Position numbers and translations under genes: made by a program | Notes under the pieces: model-generated | Told to the model about the DNA's origin: nothing | Seen by the model: only the letters and a program-made list of their open reading frames with translations | Database searches by the model: none | Assembly: GCF_021602155.1 (NCBI RefSeq) | Contig: NZ_BQHY01000004.1 | Coordinates: 1 to 64,000 of the forward strand | Source: Pseudomonas parakoreensis | Lineage (GTDB): Bacteria; Pseudomonadota; Gammaproteobacteria; Pseudomonadales; Pseudomonadaceae | Length of the DNA: 64,000 nt | Direction of reading: 5' to 3' | Part shown: positions 25,749 to 33,619 of the stretch, piece by piece | How the letters are laid out: each line of letters opens with the position of its first letter | Numbering within the stretch: position 1 is the stretch's first letter

Positions 25749-25781
25749 CCAACGGCCATTGAGTGACGCGTTCGCGTGTGT

Positions 25782-25795
25782 CTGATCCAGATCAG
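25782..25795. promoter_or_regulatory. Candidate second FNR/Anr box, upstream of the GNAT gene
   Basis: CTGAT-CCAG-ATCAG is a symmetric site with two mismatches to consensus, centred about 95 bp upstream of the start at 25884. It may serve the acetyltransferase while the perfect box at 25735 serves the divergent usp. Confidence 0.5.
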
Positions 25796-25883
25796 ATGCT
25801 GGCCTCGGCGACGGCGTAAAACCATCAAAAACAACCGTTGCTCAACCCGTGTCAGCCTTTCAAACCGGATGGAGGATTACCCC

Positions 25884-26447
25884 ATGCTTACAGTCAAAGA
25901 CCACAACGATCGAGCCGTGGCGGCCTACGCCGCAGTCTCCGGGCAACACTGGATCGAGGCCGTCAAGGATGGGCGTCATGTGTTGATCCGTCCGCTGGCG
26001 GAAAAGGATCGCGAGCGTGAATACGCGTTCATCAAACGCCTGTCGCCCGAGTCCCGGCACATGCGTTTTCTGGCGCAGATCAGCGAGCCCGGCCCGGCAA
26101 TGCTCGACCAACTGATGGACACCGATAACCGGCAGCGCACGGCGTTCATCGCGCTGGTGCATGAAAACGGCCAGTTGATCGAAATCGGCATCAGCCGTTA
26201 TGCCGCCACCGGCGAGCATGAATGCGAATGCGCCGTCACCGTTGCCGATGAATGGCAACACCTGGGCCTGGGGACGCTGTTGATGGAGCATCTGATCAAG
26301 GCTGCACGCCAGAACGGCTTCCGCCAGATGTATTCGGTCGACGTTGCCAGCAACGAACCGATGCGCGAACTGGCGCGGGCGCTGAAGTTCGAAACCCACC
26401 ACGATCCTGAAGACAGCCGTCAGGTCATACACCGTCTTCACCTGTAA
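25884..26447 (+). CDS. GNAT-family acetyltransferase of the protein acetyltransferase (Pat) C-domain type
   Basis: About 187 aa from ATG 25884, which has GGAGG at 25871-25875. VLIRPLAEKDREREYAFIKRLSPESRHMRFL is the characteristic beginning of the GNAT domain attached to Pat protein-lysine acetyltransferases. The acetyl-CoA loop is WQHLGLGTLLMEHLIKAARQNGF, and it ends with ARALKFETHHDPED. The large acyl-CoA-synthetase-like part of full Pat is missing. It may acetylate protein lysines. It lies among FNR-boxed universal stress genes with a candidate box of its own. Confidence 0.87.
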   Translation: MLTVKDHNDRAVAAYAAVSGQHWIEAVKDGRHVLIRPLAEKDREREYAFIKRLSPESRHMRFLAQISEPGPAMLDQLMDTDNRQRTAFIALVHENGQLIEIGISRYAATGEHECECAVTVADEWQHLGLGTLLMEHLIKAARQNGFRQMYSVDVASNEPMRELARALKFETHHDPEDSRQVIHRLHL

Positions 26448-26450
26448 AAA

Positions 26451-26494
26451 ATCGCCCGGTGCCGAGTCTGCAAAACGACTCGGCACCGGGCGAT
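26451..26494. terminator. Bidirectional terminator between GNAT and usp copy 3
   Basis: A perfect 18-bp stem: ATCGCCCGGTGCCGAGTC (26451-26468) against its complement at 26477-26494, with an 8-nt loop. It is preceded by an A-run and followed by TCTT, and lies between two convergent genes, so it can end both. Confidence 0.85.
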
Positions 26495-26497
26495 TCT

Positions 26498-27421
26498 TCA
26501 CGATTGCAAGGTATGTCCCGGTTTGATCGCCAGCACACTGCACGGCGCGCGATGCAGGATCTGTTCGGCGGTGGTGCCCAACAACTTGTTCAAACCGTGG
26601 TGCTGCACCGTGCCCAACACGATCACCTCAATGTGATGTTCGGCGGCAAACTCGCAAATGCTCGGCACCGGTGGTCCCTCGACAAAATGTCGGCAGGTCG
26701 GCGGTACACTGTGGCGTTCGGCCAGGGCGGCAAATGCCTCCTGTTGCGCACTGCCCAGTGACTCATAGATGCCGGTGGCCAGCGGCAAGGCGCCGTAGCC
26801 CATGTCCGTGGCATACACCGCCGCCCAGTCGTAGACATGCAGCAACTCAAGGCTGGCATCACACTGCTCGGCCAGGCGCACCGCGGCGTCGACAATCTGA
26901 TCGTTGAACAGCAGGTCCTGATCTTCACTGCGCAGTACATCAATGATCGCCAGCACACTGCGTGGCCTTGGATGCACGTCATCGGTGACGAGATGCACCG
27001 GCACTGGGCAGTCGCGCAGCAGTTGCCAATCCAGCGGGGTGTAAAACACCCGCTTCAACGCCGACTCCTGCTGCGCATCCTTGATGATCAGCGCCAACGG
27101 CATTTCGTTGACGAACTGCAGGACTTCTTCGTAAGGATGTTGCACCCAGACCACCTCACTGGTGACCTGGATGCCATGCCGTTCGAGCAATTTGCCCTGC
27201 TCGGCCAGCCACTGGCGATGCGTGCGCAAATAACCGTCCCGGGCCAGACGGATTTGCTCAGGAGCGAACAGGCCCGCCACCGCCAGCGCCTGCAGGTAAT
27301 CGAAGGCGACGATGTGCAACGGCAACTGCATGGCGACCGCCAACGCGGCGGCACGTTCGAACGCCGGGGTGTGGCTCATGGTAGGGGGAGCAATCAACAA
27401 CAAGCGTTGGGTCTGCGACAT
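26498..27421 (-). CDS. Universal stress protein (doublet UspA domains), copy 3
   Basis: About 307 aa from ATG 27421. Domain 1: RLLLIAPPTMSHTPAFERAAAL through LDWQLLRDCPVPVHLVTDD; domain 2: RSVLAIIDVLRSEDQDLLFND through VIVLGTVQHHGLNKLLGTTAEQ and APCSVLAIKPG. It is closest in wording to copy 1 (IVAFDYLQALAVAGLF is shared almost exactly), so these two probably duplicated most recently. An FNR box is centred 81 bp upstream. Confidence 0.88.
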   Translation of the reverse strand: MSQTQRLLLIAPPTMSHTPAFERAAALAVAMQLPLHIVAFDYLQALAVAGLFAPEQIRLARDGYLRTHRQWLAEQGKLLERHGIQVTSEVVWVQHPYEEVLQFVNEMPLALIIKDAQQESALKRVFYTPLDWQLLRDCPVPVHLVTDDVHPRPRSVLAIIDVLRSEDQDLLFNDQIVDAAVRLAEQCDASLELLHVYDWAAVYATDMGYGALPLATGIYESLGSAQQEAFAALAERHSVPPTCRHFVEGPPVPSICEFAAEHHIEVIVLGTVQHHGLNKLLGTTAEQILHRAPCSVLAIKPGHTLQS

Positions 27422-27495
27422 GGGGCACCTCGGCACGGCGGCCATCGGGATCGAGTGAACAGATCTCCAGATTGCCCGCTCCTGCTGCCGACGAG

Positions 27496-27509
27496 TTGAT
27501 CTTGATCAG
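27496..27509. promoter_or_regulatory. FNR/Anr box upstream of usp copy 3
   Basis: TTGAT-CTTG-ATCAG, one mismatch to consensus, centred 81 bp upstream of the start at 27421. Confidence 0.7.
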
Positions 27510-27537
27510 ATCTGCCTCAAACCCGCGCCGCCGCGTT

Positions 27538-28776
27538 TCAGTGCCACAAGGTGCCGGCCCACATCGCCAGTGTCAGCAGCACCTGTCCGGGGATGACAAT
27601 CGCCGCGAAACGCCTGCCGCCGCTGACCCAGGCCACCACGCATTTGCTTAACGAGTTGCTGCTGATCGCGATCAGCGCCGGAGCGACAATCGCCTCCACC
27701 GGTAACAGACCGGCCTTGGCCAACCCGGCGATCGAGGCGGTAGACGCGTGCGCATCGGCGAAACCGCTGAAGGTGGCGGTGAGCATCACGCCCATTTGGC
27801 CGAATTGACTGAGCATGGCCGATGACACAAGGGTGATCGCGGTCATGGTCAACGCAACGATCAAGGCCAGTTTCAAATTGAATGCACCGCCTATCGACAG
27901 CGTCTTTTCAGTTCCTCTGGCGGGTCGGGGAAGCATCAGACAAGCACTGTAGATCAGCGTCGCCACGCTGCCGCAGACTAACGGCAGCCACATGTTGCGC
28001 AACAAGGCTGGATCGACGGTGGCGAGAATCAGCCCGGTCTGAACCATGGTCGCCAGATTGGACAGCAGCGCTGCCGCGCTGAGGATTCGCAGATTCGCCG
28101 GCTCCCGGGCGAGCCGATGGCCCATCGTCGCAATGGTCACGGTGCTGGAGGCGAAGCCGGAGGCGATGGCGCTGAGGACGTAGCCGTAACGAATGCCCAG
28201 CGTACGAACGGCAATGTGCCCGCCGGCGCCCACCAGCATCAGTAATACCGTCAAGGTGCAAATGGTGCGCAGATTGAGCGCGGCGTACGGCCCGATGTAG
28301 CGATCCGGTGTCAACGGCAACACCACCAGCGCGGTTATCAGCAAGATCAGGCCATCACGCATTTCGGTTTCGCTCAACTGCGTGATCGCGAAGTCATGCA
28401 GCTTTTCCCGATACGTCAGCAAACCCGCCACCACCACGCCAATCGCCACCGCCAGTTCGGGTGAGCGTGTGCACAACGCGCCCAATATGAGCACGATGAT
28501 CAGCGCCACTTCGCTGGTCACGCCGGGGTCGTCATCGCGCCCGCGCCAATAGGCGACGGTGATCAGCAAGGTCAAACCGATAGCGACAATCCCCACCAAC
28601 AGCGCCGCCCCCACCACCATCGCGGCGTAGCCCAGCAACGCGCTGATCGCGAAAGTACGCAAACCAGCGCTGCCTCGACGCTCACCAGTGCCCTTGTGCC
28701 GTTCGCGCTCAAGACCGATGAGCATGCCGATGCCCAAGGCAGCCGCCGCCCCCGTCATGCCCAGGGATTCATTCAT
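27538..28776 (-). CDS. MgtC/SapB N-domain plus DUF4010 integral membrane protein
   Basis: 412 aa, about ten to eleven hydrophobic helices. The N-terminus contains ALGIGMLIGLERERHK and LRTFAISALLGYAAM, the MgtC/SapB-like signature, and the C-terminal half has the DUF4010 blocks GFASSTVTIATMGHRLA and FSGFADAHASTASIAGLA. Inner-membrane location is certain from hydropathy; a transport role is often assumed, but no substrate is known. It shares strand and direction with the alcohol dehydrogenase block but ends next to the FNR box of usp copy 3. No box of its own was seen. Confidence 0.87.
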   Translation of the reverse strand: MNESLGMTGAAAALGIGMLIGLERERHKGTGERRGSAGLRTFAISALLGYAAMVVGAALLVGIVAIGLTLLITVAYWRGRDDDPGVTSEVALIIVLILGALCTRSPELAVAIGVVVAGLLTYREKLHDFAITQLSETEMRDGLILLITALVVLPLTPDRYIGPYAALNLRTICTLTVLLMLVGAGGHIAVRTLGIRYGYVLSAIASGFASSTVTIATMGHRLAREPANLRILSAAALLSNLATMVQTGLILATVDPALLRNMWLPLVCGSVATLIYSACLMLPRPARGTEKTLSIGGAFNLKLALIVALTMTAITLVSSAMLSQFGQMGVMLTATFSGFADAHASTASIAGLAKAGLLPVEAIVAPALIAISSNSLSKCVVAWVSGGRRFAAIVIPGQVLLTLAMWAGTLWH

Positions 28777-28814
28777 CGTCGATTTGCCCTGCCTTACCCC
28801 TGCGCGGATCGAAT

Positions 28815-29030
28815 TCAGCCCGCAACAGCCTTCACGGTTCTGGCCGGCGCGGGTGGGGTAAATATTTGATGCTCAGTTGCGTGTGGCCAGGGATGCGGCG
28901 CGTCGATACGGGCCTGGAGCCGGCTGACAAAAGCCTGCGCCTCCTGCAATTGATTGAAGTACACGCGACAATCATCCAGCGACACCACCCAGCCATGCGG
29001 CGCCGCCGTTGCACTGATATCAATGTTCAT
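28815..29030 (-). CDS. Small hypothetical protein downstream of the alcohol dehydrogenase
   Basis: About 71 aa from ATG 29030; the frame can be extended to 29069 but that would overlap the dehydrogenase's last codon. The middle part (WVVSLDDCRVYFNQLQEAQAFVSRLQARID) predicts a small alpha/beta domain; the tail is Pro/Ala rich. No signal peptide, no membrane helix, family not recognised. It follows the dehydrogenase by 35 bp on the same strand and is probably cotranscribed with it. Confidence 0.6.
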   Translation of the reverse strand: MNIDISATAAPHGWVVSLDDCRVYFNQLQEAQAFVSRLQARIDAPHPWPHATEHQIFTPPAPARTVKAVAG

Positions 29031-29065
29031 CGAAAAGCCTCCGTCGAATCGGAAAAGGCCCTTGT

Positions 29066-30139
29066 TCAAGGGGTAATCGCCACCTTCATGACCCCGTCGC
29101 GCTGATGCGCAAACAGCTCATACGCCGCCTCGATGTCATCGAGTTTGAAGCGATGGGTCACCAGCGGCGACAGATCCACCGCGCCGCTTTGCACCACCGC
29201 CATCAAGCGGCGCATGCGTTCCTTGCCACCGGGGCACAGGGTCGAGACGATGCTGTAATCACCCAGCCCGGCGGCAAAGGCATTGAGCGGAATGTGCAGG
29301 TCGCTGGAGTACACTCCCAGGCTCGACAAGCGACCACCGGGACGCAGCACCCGCAAGGCCGATTCGAACGTACCTTGGGTGCCCAGCGCTTCGATGGACA
29401 CGTCGACACCACGGCCATCGGTCAACGCCATGATCTGCTCGACCACGTCGCCATCCTTGAAGTTGACCACATGGGTCGCGCCCAGTCGGCGGGCGACGCT
29501 CATACGTTCGGGCACGGCATCGACGCCGATGATCGTGGTGGCGCCCTTGAGGCGCGCCCCCGCTACCGCACACAAGCCGATCGGCCCGAGGGCAAAGACA
29601 GCGACGCTGTCGCCGATGTTGATCTCCCCGCGCTCCGCCCCGGAAAAACCGGTGGACATGATGTCCGGGCACATCAGCACCTGTTCGTCGCTCAAGCCGT
29701 CGGGGATCGGGCACAGATTGGCCAGGGCGTCCGGCACCAGCACGTATTCGGCCTGGCAGCCGTCAATGGTGTTGCCGAACTTCCAGCCGCCAATCGCCTT
29801 GAAGCCGTGACGGGTGTCCGGGCCGTCCTGCGAGCCGCAACCGCACAGGCAGGCGTAACTTTGGCCGCTGGGCGTGATAGCCCCGGCGATCACCCGTTGA
29901 CCCTCGACGAAACCACGCACCTGCGAACCCAGCCGCTCGATGACGCCCACCGGCTCATGACCGATGGTCAGCCCTTTGGCCACCGGGTATTCGCCGCGCA
30001 GGATATGCACGTCGGTGCCGCAGATTGTCGTGGTGGTGACGCGCACCAGCGCATCCAGTGGCCCGACTTGCGGAATCGGCTTGTCGTCGAGCACGATGCG
30101 GTTCTTTTCGACGAAGATCGCTGCTTTCATCATGGTCAT
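29066..30139 (-). CDS. Zinc-dependent alcohol dehydrogenase (medium-chain, clostridial/Thermoanaerobacter ADH type)
   Basis: About 357 aa from ATG 30139, which has AGAGGA ahead of it. Catalytic zinc ligands are in TICGTDVH (Cys), GHEPVGVIERLG (His-Glu) and the later CPDIMSTGFSGAE block (Asp), as in the T. brockii-like group; GGWKFGN also matches. A CLCGCG segment is inserted after the His-Glu region. The cofactor motif is ALGPIGLCAVAGA, and GVDAVPERM puts an acidic residue at the end of beta-2, favouring NAD(H). It interconverts short-chain alcohols and aldehydes or ketones, useful for redox balance at low oxygen. An FNR-type box is centred about 76 bp upstream. Confidence 0.88.
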   Translation of the reverse strand: MTMMKAAIFVEKNRIVLDDKPIPQVGPLDALVRVTTTTICGTDVHILRGEYPVAKGLTIGHEPVGVIERLGSQVRGFVEGQRVIAGAITPSGQSYACLCGCGSQDGPDTRHGFKAIGGWKFGNTIDGCQAEYVLVPDALANLCPIPDGLSDEQVLMCPDIMSTGFSGAERGEINIGDSVAVFALGPIGLCAVAGARLKGATTIIGVDAVPERMSVARRLGATHVVNFKDGDVVEQIMALTDGRGVDVSIEALGTQGTFESALRVLRPGGRLSSLGVYSSDLHIPLNAFAAGLGDYSIVSTLCPGGKERMRRLMAVVQSGAVDLSPLVTHRFKLDDIEAAYELFAHQRDGVMKVAITP

Positions 30140-30208
30140 GATCAAATCCTCTGAGCGGGTCGCAGCTTGAGATGTCTTCAAGACTGCGCCGTCGTCACAG
30201 CGCCAACG

Positions 30209-30222
30209 TTGATAATGGTCAA
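30209..30222. promoter_or_regulatory. FNR/Anr box upstream of the alcohol dehydrogenase
   Basis: TTGAT-AATG-GTCAA, one mismatch to consensus, centred about 76 bp upstream of the start at 30139. Confidence 0.65.
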
Positions 30223-30245
30223 ACAATCTGCGGATCAGCCCACCG

Positions 30246-30270
30246 CTTTCGCGAGCAAGCCCGCTCCCAC
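30246..30270. repeat. Single REP-like element
   Basis: CTTTCGCGAGCAAGCCCGCT followed by CCCAC. It resembles the first unit of the array at 33620 (TTTCGCGAGCAGGCTCGCTC) and lies between the two divergent FNR-boxed genes. Confidence 0.6.
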
Positions 30271-30333
30271 TCGGGATCCCGGACAGCCACCCCCTACCGC
30301 ACGTCCGATGGACTGTGTGGGTGAATCGCCCCG

Positions 30334-30347
30334 TTGACAAATATCAA
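30334..30347. promoter_or_regulatory. FNR/Anr box upstream of usp copy 4
   Basis: TTGAC-AAAT-ATCAA, one mismatch to consensus, centred about 110 bp upstream of the start at 30450. Confidence 0.65.
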
Positions 30348-30449
30348 TCCCGCCCGCCACGCCCGGGCCACGATGGACTCAAGGCTCACGGCCCGAACAC
30401 AACGCCGCCCTTTCGCGTCGTGTGTGCGATCAACCACGGGAGATTTGTC

Positions 30450-31373
30450 ATGTCTGAGCAATCGCGTTTCATGCTGGTGGTTTCGCCCCTGATGAAAAAC
30501 AGCCCGGCTTTCGAGCGCGCCGCCGCGCTGGCCAAGGCCTCCGACGCGGCGTTGCACATCGTCGCCTTCGATTATCTGGAAGGCCTGGCGACCGCCGGAC
30601 TGGTCAACGAACAAGCGCTGGAACAGATGCGCCTGGGCTACATCGAACGCCATCATCAATGGCTCGAGGATCAGGCCCGGCCATTGCGCAAACTCGGGGT
30701 GCACGTCACCACCGAGGTGGTCTGGGTCGAAAGGCCGCTGCAGGAAATCCTCATTCACCTGCACGAACAACCGATGACGGCGCTGATCAAGGCACTGGAA
30801 CACGAATCGCTGCTGTCGCGCCTGATGTTCACCCCGCTGGATGTGCACCTGCTGCGCGAATGCCCGGTGCCGCTGCATTTCGTCAGCCATGTGCAACACG
30901 CGCTGCCACGGCGGATTGTCGCGGCGGTCGACCCGTTCCATCGCGATGGTCAGTACCAAGGTCTGAACGACCGGATCCTGTACGAGGCCGATAAACTGGC
31001 GACGCTGTGTAACGCGCAGCTCGACGTGATTTACGCTCATGACCTGACCTCGCTCAGCGCCGCCGAATTCGGTTTCGATCACGCCTCCGCGTTCTTTTCC
31101 TCCAGTGCCGCCAAGGCGCTGTTCGATGCCCAGGGCGAAGCGTTCCGTGAGCTGGCCGAACGCAACGATATTCCGGCAGAAAACCAGCACATGATCCTGG
31201 GCGACCCGGCCAAGGTACTGGCCAGCTACGCCGATGCTTATGACATCGACATGATCGTCATGGGCCGCATCGCCCACCGGGGTGTGGGCCGTCTGATCGG
31301 CAGCACCGTCGAACACCTGCTGTACAAGATGCCATGCAGCGTGTGGGTGGTGGCGCCGGAAAAAATCGAGTGA
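30450..31373 (+). CDS. Universal stress protein (doublet UspA domains), copy 4
   Basis: About 307 aa from ATG 30450 with GGGAGA ahead. Domain 1: FMLVVSPLMKNSPAFERAAAL through LDVHLLRECPVPLHFVS; domain 2: RRIVAAVDPFHRDGQYQGLND through DMIVMGRIAHRGVGRLIGSTVE and MPCSVWVVAPE. It shares the AAVDPF and LLRECPVP wording with copy 2. It is the only usp here on the plus strand and lies divergent from the alcohol dehydrogenase, each gene having its own FNR-type box. Confidence 0.88.
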   Translation: MSEQSRFMLVVSPLMKNSPAFERAAALAKASDAALHIVAFDYLEGLATAGLVNEQALEQMRLGYIERHHQWLEDQARPLRKLGVHVTTEVVWVERPLQEILIHLHEQPMTALIKALEHESLLSRLMFTPLDVHLLRECPVPLHFVSHVQHALPRRIVAAVDPFHRDGQYQGLNDRILYEADKLATLCNAQLDVIYAHDLTSLSAAEFGFDHASAFFSSSAAKALFDAQGEAFRELAERNDIPAENQHMILGDPAKVLASYADAYDIDMIVMGRIAHRGVGRLIGSTVEHLLYKMPCSVWVVAPEKIE

Positions 31374-31521
31374 AGTTATAAGCTGATAACGCCTTCATTA
31401 AACCGTCTTTCAAACGTTGTACTAGGATAGGATCCACATCCTGACATTGCGTCGACCAGGGAACACGCTCGACGCAGGTCAGGAATGGGACTGTTTCACC
31501 TGCAACTCATGGATGATGTTT

Positions 31522-32280
31522 ATGAACTCACACCTGTTTCCCCATATCGGCAAAGTCATTGCGAGCACCGGTAGCCGGCACTTTCCGCGAATGCTGCATG
31601 ACCTGATCCAGACGCAACTGGCGGTGGACGCCACGCACATTCGGCAAATGCGCGTTGAGCCGGTGGGCCGCCCCGCCCATCGCAATCCGCCGGAAACCGG
31701 CAAAGACCCGGCCCAGCAGGCTGAAACGGTATTCTGCGAACACATTGCCGCACGCTCGAGCGCGCCAATAGACCCGCCCGCCTCCGCCAGCGCCGACGCC
31801 TCACAATTGCACCTGACCCGACGCAAGGACGGCTACCGCTACGTGATTTCGGTGTATCGCAACGACCAGTCGCAACGGTTCTCGGCTCAGGAGCAGAGTT
31901 TGTTGCAGGACATCTCTCCGGTGCTGTTGCCGATGGTGGAAAAACACATACACGCCCTGCAACCCTTGCAAACCGGCACTGAGGAGCCGTCGCCCGGCAC
32001 TGACGGCGCGCAACCGGGCCTGGACAACCTGCGACTGCGCTTCAACGAACGTTTGCAGCAACTGGGCCTGAGCCTGTCCAATCGCGAAACCGAAGTGTGC
32101 ATTGGCCTGCTCGCCGGGCGTACCGCGCCGGAGCTGGCCGAGCAATTGCAGTTGAAGGTCAACACGGTGGAAAGCTATCTCAAGCGCGCCGCGATCAAGC
32201 TGGGAATCAGCGGCCGGCATTCGTTGATGCGCTGGATGTACTCGCCGGAGGACACGTCCTCCGCCACCAGCGCGGCCTGA
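31522..32280 (+). CDS. LuxR-family transcriptional regulator (C-terminal helix-turn-helix)
   Basis: About 252 aa from the ATG at 31522, which follows GGA by 8 nt; ATGs at 31513 and 31516 and a far upstream frame start at 31447 are alternatives. The C-terminal GerE/LuxR domain is clear: LSNRETEVCIGLLAGRTAPELAEQLQLKVNTVESYLKRAAIKLGI. The N-terminal 170 residues contain a conserved-looking block YVISVYRNDQSQRFSAQEQSLLQDISPVLLPMVEKH but no autoinducer-domain or receiver signature. Regulators with this HTH often flank lipopeptide clusters in Pseudomonas; this one is about 1.7 kb beyond the arf operon's terminator with DUF6124-like genes between, so a link is only possible. Confidence 0.82.
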   Translation: MNSHLFPHIGKVIASTGSRHFPRMLHDLIQTQLAVDATHIRQMRVEPVGRPAHRNPPETGKDPAQQAETVFCEHIAARSSAPIDPPASASADASQLHLTRRKDGYRYVISVYRNDQSQRFSAQEQSLLQDISPVLLPMVEKHIHALQPLQTGTEEPSPGTDGAQPGLDNLRLRFNERLQQLGLSLSNRETEVCIGLLAGRTAPELAEQLQLKVNTVESYLKRAAIKLGISGRHSLMRWMYSPEDTSSATSAA

Positions 32281-32292
32281 GTCCGCCACTGA

Positions 32293-32332
32293 AGAAAAAA
32301 ACCGCCGCCCTCACCGGGTGGCGGTTTTTTTT
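32293..32332. terminator. Terminator of the luxR-type gene
   Basis: An A-run, ACCGCC (32301-32306), a 13-nt loop, GGCGGT (32320-32325), then eight T residues. With A- and T-runs on both sides it can act for both converging genes. Confidence 0.85.
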
Positions 32333-32343
32333 ACATTGGCGGC

Positions 32344-32703
32344 TTAATCCTTCGGCATGACTCTATCCAGCGCTTGATTCACCGCCAACTCCCCCAGCAT
32401 CACCACTTGCGCAATGCCGAGCGCCGTATTGCGACCCGGCCCTTCCAGCGTGCCGGCGAAATCACCGAGCATGACCGTGGCCGAGGCCAGGGATTCGCAG
32501 GCGTTGGCCAGCAGCGATTCGGTATCGGTTTGCGGGTTGACCAGGAACATGCTGCTGGGGCTGTACGGCGTTGCCATGATGTGCGCGGGCGCGAGGTAAT
32601 GGTCGAGGGCGCGTTCGGCGGCTTCGTGGAGTTTTCTGGAGTTGTGGGATTCATACGGCGATACCGATTCTGTGATCGGCGGATTGGGTGGGGTTTCGGA
32701 CAT
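32344..32703 (-). CDS. DUF6124-like small protein, copy 1
   Basis: About 119 aa from ATG 32703; an upstream frame start at 32802 lies within an inverted repeat and is rejected. Conserved blocks: SPYESHNSRKLHEAAERALDHYL, SMFLVNPQTDTESLLANACESLASATVML and GIAQVVMLGELAVNQALDRV. It belongs to a Pseudomonas-restricted family (DUF6124, by memory) of unknown function that often occurs in several copies. It is probably all-helical and cytoplasmic. It is a paralogue of 32844-33215. Confidence 0.75.
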   Translation of the reverse strand: MSETPPNPPITESVSPYESHNSRKLHEAAERALDHYLAPAHIMATPYSPSSMFLVNPQTDTESLLANACESLASATVMLGDFAGTLEGPGRNTALGIAQVVMLGELAVNQALDRVMPKD

Positions 32704-32744
32704 CAGTTGGAACTCCGATCGAGGCACATTGAAAGAATGACTTT

Positions 32745-32831
32745 CTGTAGGAGCTGCCGCAGGCTGCGATCTTTTGATCTTGATCTTGAAAAACAAAATC
32801 AAAAGATCGCAGCCTGCGGCAGCTCCTACAG
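32745..32831. repeat. Long perfect inverted repeat (34-bp arms) between the DUF6124-like genes
   Basis: The left arm begins CTGTAGGAGCTGCCGCAGGC at 32745 and ends TTTTGAT at 32778. The right arm, 32798-32831, is its exact reverse complement and ends GCAGCTCCTACAG. A 19-bp AT-rich centre separates them. This is a dispersed Pseudomonas REP-like type with a GTAGGAGC core, different from the GTGGGAGC type at 20484. Transcribed, it would make a very stable hairpin between the two genes. Confidence 0.85.
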
Positions 32832-32843
32832 AGGACCGGGCAG

Positions 32844-33215
32844 TTAGTTCGGCACGCGGCGGCCGTCCAGTACTCGGTTGACCATCAGTTCACTGAGCAT
32901 GATCACCTGATGCAGCATCAGCATCGCCCGGCGCTGTGGGTGGTCGACGACGTCGCCAATATCGCGGGCCATATCGCTGGCGGCGGCTAACGATTCGCAG
33001 GCTTCGACGAGCAAGGTTTCCTCGTCCACGGTGGGGTCGATGAGGAAGATTCTGTTGGATTTGCTTGAGGGTGTTGAAGGGATCGAGATCTTCAGGGCGC
33101 CGGGGTTGAGGTAGAAGTTGATGGCGCGGGCGGTGGCCGCTTTTATCTTCTGCGGGTCGAGGGCTGGGTCGTACGGGATTGAGGTGTCTGGGGGGTTGGG
33201 TGTGGCTTTGAACAT
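32844..33215 (-). CDS. DUF6124-like small protein, copy 2
   Basis: 123 aa from ATG 33215. The layout is the same as in copy 1: a Pro-rich start (MFKATPNPPDTSIPYDPALD), ATARAINFYLNPG, then IFLIDPTVDEETLLVEACESLAAASDMA and LHQVIMLSELMVNRVLDG. Function unknown. The ribosome site (GCAATAGGAG) lies within the stem of a leader structure (33224-33234 with 33302-33312), so translation may be regulated. Confidence 0.75.
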   Translation of the reverse strand: MFKATPNPPDTSIPYDPALDPQKIKAATARAINFYLNPGALKISIPSTPSSKSNRIFLIDPTVDEETLLVEACESLAAASDMARDIGDVVDHPQRRAMLMLHQVIMLSELMVNRVLDGRRVPN

Positions 33216-33560
33216 GGATGTACTCCTATTGCAGTTATTCAGGAGCCATCACTCTCGCTACCAAACGAGGGGTGGTGGCCATACGCGGGTTGGTAGACCG
33301 GCTGCAATAGGAACCCGGCGCTCACGAGTGAGCCCCACGCATGACCACCATAAAACCGAGCCCCGCAAAGGGACTGCATAGGTGTTGCCATACAGCTATT
33401 ACAGACGGGCTACCAAACCCGATCACTGATTTTCAGTGACCGGGAAACGATATAGCCCGCCCCATAGCCGTGTAAGCCGGCGGATTCTGGCGTACGCGTA
33501 GGTAACGGCGCAAGGCGTTGTAGCCGGTATGGCGTAACGGTTCGTGTACTTTAAACGTGG
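33216..33560 (-). promoter_or_regulatory. Structured 5' leader of DUF6124-like gene copy 2 with a Shine-Dalgarno-sequestering stem
   Basis: About 345 bases without a supported gene. Read on the minus strand, TCCTATTGCAG (33312-33302) pairs perfectly with CTGCAATAGGA (33234-33224), which contains the ribosome site of the gene at 33215. Nested inside, TTGGTAG pairs with CTACCAA (33290-33296 / 33258-33264). Further upstream are GCTCAC-TC-GTGAGC (33320-33333) and a 12-bp stem at 33418-33444 with loop AAA whose one imperfection is a G-U pair only in the minus-strand RNA. Together this suggests a regulatory RNA leader. Short overlapping frames exist but none is convincing. Confidence 0.5.
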
Positions 33561-33619
33561 TTGCGGGGTTATGTTTATGTGCGGCGTTTGCTCTGTTGTT
33601 TTGATTTTGTCTGGCAGGA

